NCBI GenBank assembly: GCA_963744935.1 | Contig: CAVUVM010000011.1 | Coordinates: 231,244-295,243, forward strand | Direction of reading: 5' to 3' | DNA from: Bog-473 sp963744935 | GTDB lineage: Bacteria > Actinomycetota > Acidimicrobiia > Acidimicrobiales > RAAP-2 | Length of the DNA stretch: 64,000 nucleotides | Shown: in pieces, positions 58,395 to 64,000 of the stretch | How the letters are laid out: each line of letters begins with the position of its first letter | Numbering within the stretch: position 1 is the stretch's first letter | The notes under the pieces: generated by a model | What the model was told of the DNA's origin: nothing | The model's input: only the letters and a program-made list of their open reading frames with translations | Database searches by the model: none | Position numbers and translations under genes: made by a program

Positions 58395-59267
58395 GTGACT
58401 CCAGCCGAGGCCCCGAATTCCGCCAGCGTGACGACGACGGCCACGGCGACGAGTCCTCTCCCCGACCTCCAAACCCACCTCGATCGCATCGCGACGGACG
58501 GCTACACGGTGCTGCCCAACGCCATCGAGCCCGAGTTCGTCAACGAGATCGACGGTGCCCTTCTCGAACTCGAGCGAAAGCTCGGAACGGTCCCCGCCGA
58601 CAACCTCTTCGAAGGCCTGCACACGTGGCGCGTCTACAACCTTCTCGTCCACGGTGAGACCTTCCAGAAGATCCCGGTGCATCCCAATGTCCTCCCGGTG
58701 GTTGAAGGCGTGCTCGATCCGGGACTTCTCATCTCGTCCCTTTCATCCATCGCGATCGGGCCGGACGAGCAGGCGCAGCCGATCCACGCAGACGACCAGT
58801 TGATCCCGCTCGCCCGCCCGCATGTCCCGATCATCTGCAACACGATGTGGGCGATCACCGACTTCACCGAGGAGAACGGGGCGACACGCCTGGTCCCGGG
58901 CAGCCACCTGCTCGACGAGCCCCCGAACCCGCTCGAGCTCTACGACACCATCCCCGCTGAGATGTCCAAGGGCAGCGTCCTCGTCTGGGTGGGCAGCCTC
59001 TGGCACGGCGGCGGCGCGAATCGCACCACGCAGCGTCGGGTCGGCATCGCCATGAACTACTGCGCCGGCTACATCCGCCAGCAGGAGAATCAGCAGCTCG
59101 GCATTCCGCCCGCGCTGGTGAAGACCTTTCCCCGCCGGCTCCAGGAACTGATCGGCTACTCGGTCTACAACGGGCTGGTGGGACACATCGACAAGATGCA
59201 CCCGGCCAAAGTCGTCCTCGCCGAGAACGAAGGGGTGGACATGGTCTGGGACCTGCTCAAGGCCTGA
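58395..59267 (+). CDS. Phytanoyl-CoA dioxygenase (PhyH) family protein
   Basis: A 290-residue non-haem Fe(II)/2-oxoglutarate oxygenase. DGYTVLPNAIEPEFVNEI is the N-terminal fold; AQPIHADDQLIP holds the HxD iron motif; NTMWAITDFTEENGATRLVPGSHL is the family core; WVGSLWHGGGANRTTQRRVGIAMNY holds the distal His and the 2-oxoglutarate Arg. It hydroxylates a small molecule; the substrate is unknown. GTG 58395 is probably leaderless. It faces away from tRNA-Val. Confidence 0.88.
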   Translation: MTPAEAPNSASVTTTATATSPLPDLQTHLDRIATDGYTVLPNAIEPEFVNEIDGALLELERKLGTVPADNLFEGLHTWRVYNLLVHGETFQKIPVHPNVLPVVEGVLDPGLLISSLSSIAIGPDEQAQPIHADDQLIPLARPHVPIICNTMWAITDFTEENGATRLVPGSHLLDEPPNPLELYDTIPAEMSKGSVLVWVGSLWHGGGANRTTQRRVGIAMNYCAGYIRQQENQQLGIPPALVKTFPRRLQELIGYSVYNGLVGHIDKMHPAKVVLAENEGVDMVWDLLKA

Positions 59268-59297
59268 ACCAACCGGCGCCGTCCGCCGCTGACGCGC

Positions 59298-60020
59298 TCA
59301 GGCCGCCGACGGGAGCACGGCCGGCGCCAGGGGCCACACCAGGTCACGCGGATCGACCGGCCCCATGCCTTTGGCCCTCCGCCACCCGTCGTAGCTCTGT
59401 GTCCACTCGCGGTGCCACGCCACCTGGTCCGCGTGCAGCTGCGCCAGATCGCACTCCCACAAGGCCGGGTACCGCACGGCCAGCGCGAAGAGCACCTCGA
59501 TCGACGCCGTCGCGTCCGCCGCCGCATCGTGTGCGCGCGCGAGCTCGATCCCGTAGTGACCGCACAGGTCGCCGAGCGTCCGCCGCCCCTCGCGTTCGGG
59601 ATCGACGTGGCGGTCGATCACGCCCGCGTCGAGCACCGGTCCGTGCCAGCCCCGTTCCGTCAAACCGACACCCAACAGCCCGGTCGAGAAGCGATCGAGA
59701 ATGGTGAGGTCATAGTCGAGCCGCATCCCGACCAGCGGCACCCCGCGCCGGCCGGCCGCCACCACCGCGTCGGCGACAAGCCCGATCGCCTGCTCCAGCG
59801 GCATGCCCTCGGCGCGAGCTCGTTCGGTCGAGATGCCGTGCACCGCCGTCGCCTCCACCGGGATCTCACATCCCGGGTCGATGAGCCCCGACCAGCTGCG
59901 CACCACGACGCCCTCGACCACCAACACCAACGCGTAGGAAACGGGCACGTCGTTGAAGCGGTCGACGCCGGTTGTCTCGAAGTCGAGCCCGAGCACCTCT
60001 CCGGCGGCCCACGCACCCAT
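59298..60020 (-). CDS. 3'-5' exonuclease (DEDDh, DnaQ/RNase T-like)
   Basis: About 240 residues from ATG 60020. EVLGLDFETTGVDRFNDVPVSYALV is the ExoI motif (Asp13, Glu15). VHGIS follows, GMRLDYDLTILDRF is the ExoII region, and YGIELARAHDAAADATASIEVLFAL is ExoIII with His and Asp. C-terminal DLAQLHADQVAWHREWTQSYDGWRRAKGM is typical of actinobacterial exonucleases. It removes nucleotides from DNA or RNA 3' ends; whether it is a polymerase III epsilon subunit is doubtful because the tail differs. The frame is open further upstream but overlaps the GH92 start. Confidence 0.88.
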   Translation of the reverse strand: MGAWAAGEVLGLDFETTGVDRFNDVPVSYALVLVVEGVVVRSWSGLIDPGCEIPVEATAVHGISTERARAEGMPLEQAIGLVADAVVAAGRRGVPLVGMRLDYDLTILDRFSTGLLGVGLTERGWHGPVLDAGVIDRHVDPEREGRRTLGDLCGHYGIELARAHDAAADATASIEVLFALAVRYPALWECDLAQLHADQVAWHREWTQSYDGWRRAKGMGPVDPRDLVWPLAPAVLPSAA

Positions 60021-60114
60021 GAGATCGAGCTTGCCAGCGGGATGTGACACAACCGCGGATCCCCGGCGAGACGCGAGCCACCACGGCGCTGACAGGACAA
60101 CTACGGTCCTCCGG

Positions 60115-62894
60115 ATGCGACGCCGGCCCGGACCCGGGCGCCACCCCGCCGTCTTCCCCACGACGCTCGCCGCCGCGTGCACCTTCGTCTGCTCCCTGGC
60201 GGTGGGCACCACCGTCGGGGCGTCACCCGCCTCGGGGTCATCGCCGGCGACCACGGCCGTGGCCGACCCGGCTGCCCTCGTCCACCCGCTCGACGGCACC
60301 GCCACCGGACCCGTCAGCCCGGGCACCGTCGGCGAGTTCCCCGGCGCCGACACACCCTTTGGCATGATCCAGTGGAGCCCCGACACGAACCCGAACACTG
60401 TCCAGTCCGGTGGCGGCTACGACTACGCGGACTCGCAGATCAACGGCTTCAGCCTCACCCACCTGAGCGGCACGGGCTGCCCGTCCTATCAAGACGTCCC
60501 GATTCTGCCCACGGTCGGCACCATCGGAGCCGCCAACAGCGGGGCGACCGCCACACCGGACGCGACGACGGCGACGTTCTCGCACCAGGACGAGTCGGCG
60601 ACACCCGGCCGCTACCAGGTCCAGCTCGACGGCCCCAATCCGATCGGCGTGACGCTGGCCGTCACCACGCGCACCGGGATCGCCAGCTTCGATTTCCCCT
60701 CGAGCGCGCAGGCCAACCTTCTCTTCAAGGTGGCCGACAGCGCCAACCCCGTGGTCGCGTCAGACGTGCACGTCGTGGGCCACGACGAAATCGAGGGTCA
60801 GGTCACGAGCGGCCAGTTCTGCCAGACGGGGACGAACTACACGCTGCATTTCGTCGCACAGTTCGACCGGCCCTTCGCCGCCGCAGGGACCTGGACGAGC
60901 GGCGGGCTCGCCGTAGCCCAGAGCTCGTGCGCGGGGACGTCGTGCGGCGCCTACGTGACCTTCGATACGACGTCGCAGCGCCAGGTCCTCATGAAGGTGG
61001 GTATCTCCTTCGTGAGCACGGCCGACGCGGCACAGAATCTCAAGGCCGAAGATCCCGGTTGGTCGCTGCCCGCGGTGGCGACAGCGGCCCACCAGCAGTG
61101 GGACGACATCCTCGGCCGCATCGCGGTGGGAGGCGGCACGCCCGCCGAGCAGCACACCTTCTATACGGCGCTCTACCACTCGCTGCTCTTCCCCAACGTC
61201 GTCTCCGACGTCAACGGCGACTACGCCGGCAGCGACGGCAAGGTGCACACGGACCACGGGCGGGAGGAATACGCCAACTTCTCCGAATGGGACATTTACC
61301 GCAGCGAGATACAGCTCGAGTCCCTTCTCGACCCGCACGCCGTCGGCGACATGGTCCAATCCCTCGTGGACGACGCGGCGCAAGGGGGCTGGTTGCCCAA
61401 GTGGGCCATCGTGGGCGGGGACGAATCGCAGATGAACGGCGACTCGGCCGACCCGATCATCGCCGACGCCTATGCGATGGGCGCGCGCAACTTCGACGTC
61501 ACGACCGCGCTGCAGTTCATGGTCAAAGGTGCGACGCAGACCGAGAGCAACCACGGCCTCGAAATCGAGCGGCAGTATCTGAGCGAGTACTTGACCCAGC
61601 ACTACGTCAACGCAGGGTCGCTCGACCTCACCTCCATCGACTACTCCATCGGCGGGTCGGCCACGTTGGAGTATGCGCTCGACGACTTCGCCATCGCCCA
61701 GATCGCCTCTGCGGAACACGACACCTCCGAAGCAGCCACCATGGAGCAGCGCGCGGCCAACTGGGAGTACCTCTTCAACCCGGCCACCGGGTACATGGGG
61801 GCCCGCGGGAACGACGGCAGCTTCCCGCCGGGACAGGCCTTCGAGGCCTCCCAGCTCGAGCCGGGCGGCCAGACCGGCTTCGAGGAGGGCAACGCCGTGC
61901 AGTACACGTGGTACGTCCCACAGGACCTGGCCGCGTTGGCGAACCTGATGGGGGGCGACGCCGCCGCGGTGGCGAAGCTCGACACGTTCTTCGGCCAGCT
62001 GAACGCGACGCGTAACGAGCCCTACGACTGGTCGGGCAACGAGCCGGGCGAGTGGTCACCGTGGGTGTTCGACTACTTCGGCGCGCCCGAGCAGACCCAG
62101 CGGGTCGTCCGGGCGATCGCGGACACCGAGTACGCCGACGCGCCCGTCGACGAGCCCGGCAACGACGACCTCGGCGCCATCTCCTCGTGGTACGTATGGG
62201 CTGCCATCGGCCTCTTCCCCGTGACGCCCGGCGTGGCGAACCTCGCCCTGGCGAGCCCGCTCTTTCCCTCGGTGACCATCACCCTTTCGGACGGCCACCG
62301 CCTCGTCGAGGACGCCCCGGGGGCGGCGGCCTCCCGGCCCTACATCCGGGCGCTGCAGGTCTCGGGCATCACGCGGCCTTCACCCCGGCCCCAACGTGCG
62401 CGGCGAAATCCTCTCAACCCGCAAGCACCACCGGCTGGGACATGCCGTGGCTACCCGCCTCAGCCATCCGGACCGGCGGCACGCTGACCTTCAGGCTCTC
62501 GGCCACGCCCAATGCGGCGTGGGGCTCGGCGCCGACCGACAGTCCGCCGTCCTTCGGCACGGGTCAGCTGCCGGCCGTCGCGTATTCGCAACCGAGCGGG
62601 TCCACGAACGTCACCGTCGGGTCCCCGTCGACCATCGAGCTCGGGGTCGCACCCGCCGGCTCGCAATCGACCGCGGTCCACTGGCAGCTGACCCCGCCGC
62701 CGGCCGGGCTCACTGTCACGCCGTCCTCCGGCACACTGACCGTGGCCGCGTCCTCCGGCGGGCAGCCGTCGGTGAGCCAGCCGCTCGCGCTCACCGCGTC
62801 GACCCCCGGGTCGTATGCGCTCCACTTCCAGGTGCAGACGGCGCAGGGGGTGTCCCTCCCCCCGGTCGTGCTCGACGTCAACGCGGCGGCCTGA
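60115..62894 (+). pseudogene. GH92 family alpha-mannosidase, exported, frame-disrupted near the C-terminus
   Basis: From ATG 60115 a basic head and hydrophobic core (TTLAAACTFVCSLAVG) form a signal peptide. The catalytic part shows GH92 hallmarks: GADTPFGMIQWSPDT, GGYDYADSQINGFSLTHLSGTGCPSYQDVPILP, EYANFSEWDIYRSEIQLESLLDP, GDESQMNGDSADPIIADAY, WYVPQDLAAL and GNDDLGAISSWYVWAAIGLFPVTPG. Near 62373 the frame changes: the expected tail WDMPWLPASAIRTGGTLTFRL to VLDVNAAA lies in another frame, ending at 62894. One missing base (or two extra) in the GC run would explain it. GH92 enzymes are Ca-dependent exo-alpha-mannosidases acting on N-glycans or yeast mannan. Confidence 0.88.
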
Positions 62895-62932
62895 CCTCTT
62901 CGTCAGCTTTCGGCAGCCTGCGTCAGCTTGCG

Positions 62933-63475
62933 TCAGCTGGAGGTCGTCACCTTGGCGTTGCCCAGAGATGTGATGCCTGACGTCGAGATCAAGAACCCGT
63001 CACCGTTGGAGACGATCGTGCATTTCACACCGGCCGTCGACGACGCACAGGTGAAGGGGCCGACGCTGAACGTCTGTCCGTACTGCAGCGTTGGCGTGTT
63101 CACCCCGGCGTTTCCAAGGCACTGGCCGCCCGTGCATTCGGTCAACGCGCCGCCCGGCGTGAGCGTGGCGGACCTCGGCGGCGAGATCGTCTCGCAGAAC
63201 GCCTGGGTCAGCGCGCTCGGCCCGTAGTTGTAGTCGACCTCGCAGCTGATGTTCATGGACGGCGAGTAGAACTCTCCGCCGTGCGGCGTCTCCGGTTGAA
63301 GTGTCCCGCTCGTTGCCGACGTCGTCGAGATGGTGGTCGACTTGGGCGGAGATGATGTCGGGGTGCTGGAGGACGCGGGAGCCGACGATGTCGTCGTGCG
63401 AGCGGTAGACGAGGTCGTCGTGGTCGACGGCGACCCGCTCGAGCACGACGCCAGGAGGGCGGCCGCCGCTGCCAA
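62933..63475 (-). CDS. Putative exported lipoprotein
   Basis: About 180 residues from TTG 63475. The lipobox LLASC near residue 11 and a long Thr/Ser-rich linker (TTTTSSTARTTTSSAPASSS) suggest an anchored, wall-spanning protein. The domain that follows has four to six Cys (NISCEVDYNYG, AFCETISPP, TECTGGQC, FTCASSTAGVKCTIVSNGDGFLIS). The TTG start gives an N-terminus without the usual positive charges. A better signal peptide, MPRLSPVRRALPVLG, is encoded just upstream from ATG 63519 but in another frame; one missing base near 63476 would fuse the two. No function is known. Confidence 0.6.
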   Translation of the reverse strand: MAAAAALLASCSSGSPSTTTTSSTARTTTSSAPASSSTPTSSPPKSTTISTTSATSGTLQPETPHGGEFYSPSMNISCEVDYNYGPSALTQAFCETISPPRSATLTPGGALTECTGGQCLGNAGVNTPTLQYGQTFSVGPFTCASSTAGVKCTIVSNGDGFLISTSGITSLGNAKVTTSS

Positions 63476-63622
63476 CCGAGGACCGGCAGCGCGCGTCGCA
63501 CGGGCGACAACCTGGGCATTTGCTGAGCGTAGGTGCGTCGGGCTGCCGAAACGTGCATTTCCTCTCGGTAGGATGTGTGTCCGCGTACCACGGCCTTTGG
63601 CCCGATGAGACGTTGGAGTGCC

Positions 63623-63864
63623 ATGCCCGACACCGTCAACAGCCTGATTCTCGATCTCCTCGAATGGATCGGCCCGGCCACGGACCCTACGACGAGGTCA
63701 TGGAAGCCTGGCGTACGTCCTGTCCGCGCCTGCCGGTGTGGGAAGAGGCGAACCGGCGCGGCCTCGTCCTGCGCTCCCACGACCGGGACAACCGCAGCGT
63801 GGTGTCCGTGTCGGCGGCCGGCGTGGGCCTTCTCGAGGCGAACCGGAAGCCGTCGGTCCTCTGA
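63623..63864 (+). pseudogene. Small conserved protein, apparently frame-disrupted
   Basis: ATG 63623 follows a GGAG site and begins MPDTVNSLILDLLEWIGP. The remainder, GHGPYDEVMEAWRTSCPRLPVWEEANRRGLVLR and VVSVSAAGVGLLEANRKPSVL, lies in a different frame and reaches the stop at 63864. Joining near 63675 with one extra base gives about 80 residues with a pattern I recall from short actinobacterial proteins of unknown function. Without the join neither half is a convincing gene. Confidence 0.55.
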
Positions 63865-63904
63865 CGGTCCTAGCCGAGGGACGGGCGAGGGGACTTCAGG
63901 GCAC

Positions 63905-64000
63905 ATGGATACTCGAGAACTCGACATCGACGCCTCGAGCTCGCGAGTCGTGGATCTCACCGCCGAACTCGCGCAATTCTGTGCCGGCCGCGGCGATGGC
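63905..64000 (+). CDS. YjbQ family protein (secondary thiamine-phosphate synthase-like), 3' partial
   Basis: The first 32 residues, MDTRELDIDASSSRVVDLTAEL followed by AQFCAGRGDG, match the N-terminus of the YjbQ/UPF0047 family; the gene runs off the right edge. Family members are small trimeric proteins; some have weak thiamine phosphate synthase activity in vitro, and their cellular role is unsettled. Confidence 0.7.
   Translation, partial: MDTRELDIDASSSRVVDLTAELAQFCAGRGDG

Noticed and set aside
62895..62932. Short direct repeats GCGTCAGCT between GH92 and the lipoprotein
   Set aside because: Three imperfect copies in 40 bases; too short and degenerate to support a specific element.

Overview
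The window is a GC-rich chromosomal segment with tightly packed genes, frequent GTG/TTG starts, many 1-4 base start/stop overlaps and very long antisense open frames. Several genes point to an actinobacterium: an ergothioneine pair (egtB-egtD), a MptB-type polyprenol-phosphomannose-dependent mannosyltransferase, a homologue of the mycothiol-dependent nitroreductase Rv2466c, PknB-type kinase architecture and probable leaderless transcripts. A deep-branching class such as Acidimicrobiia would fit, but that is only an inference. I see no rRNA, CRISPR array, insertion sequence or prophage. One tRNA gene (tRNA-Val, anticodon GAC) lies at 58.2 kb.

Layout. 0-10 kb: end of an acyl-CoA synthetase, a low-molecular-weight protein tyrosine phosphatase, a CapA-like protein, a DUF2254 membrane protein, a frame-disrupted GH4 glycosidase divergent from a BadF/NagK-type sugar kinase, an MFS exporter fused to a MarR-like domain, a nitronate monooxygenase and MsrA. 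10-16 kb: a ferredoxin, a 17-bp tandem repeat, a His-rich PadR regulator and a DrrAB-type ABC exporter on one strand, then egtB-egtD. 16-21 kb: two large multi-membrane envelope proteins (YfhO-like and MptB-like), divergently transcribed. 21-34 kb: catabolic and accessory genes (SnoaL-like, EthD, SDR, sulfatase, ArsR regulator, P450, lipocalin-like, phosphotransferase, solute-binding protein, nitronate monooxygenase and nitroreductase). 34-43 kb: SRPBCC, M20 hydrolase, SDR, Rv2466c-like protein, a second sulfatase (frame-disrupted), VOC, TrmO and two ABC-2 permeases without an ATPase. 43-51 kb: Baeyer-Villiger-type monooxygenase and haloalkane dehalogenase with overlapping start and stop codons, P450, acyl-CoA dehydrogenase (frame-disrupted), hydrolase and CoA transferase. 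51-64 kb: carbonic anhydrase, type I glutamine synthetase, MBL hydrolase, Ser/Thr kinase, SQR-like flavoprotein, PilZ protein, tRNA-Val, PhyH dioxygenase, exonuclease, GH92 mannosidase (frame-disrupted), a lipoprotein and the start of a YjbQ-family gene.

How the genes fit together. Much of the middle looks like an oxidative catabolic repertoire for hydrophobic, nitro- or halo-substituted organic compounds: two P450s, a BVMO, a haloalkane dehalogenase, an acyl-CoA dehydrogenase, CoA transferase and synthetase, two nitronate monooxygenases and a nitroreductase. It is combined with redox protection (ergothioneine, MsrA, Rv2466c-like protein) and regulated efflux.

Four large genes are each split by what looks like a single-base indel, and one small gene looks the same. 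That pattern affects how every start, stop and pseudogene call here should be read. The observations most worth following are the ferredoxin/repeat/His-PadR/ABC module, the glutamine synthetase with Phe at the adenylylation position, the Rv2466c homologue that has lost its second cysteine, and the leaderless ArsR promoter with a palindrome in its spacer.
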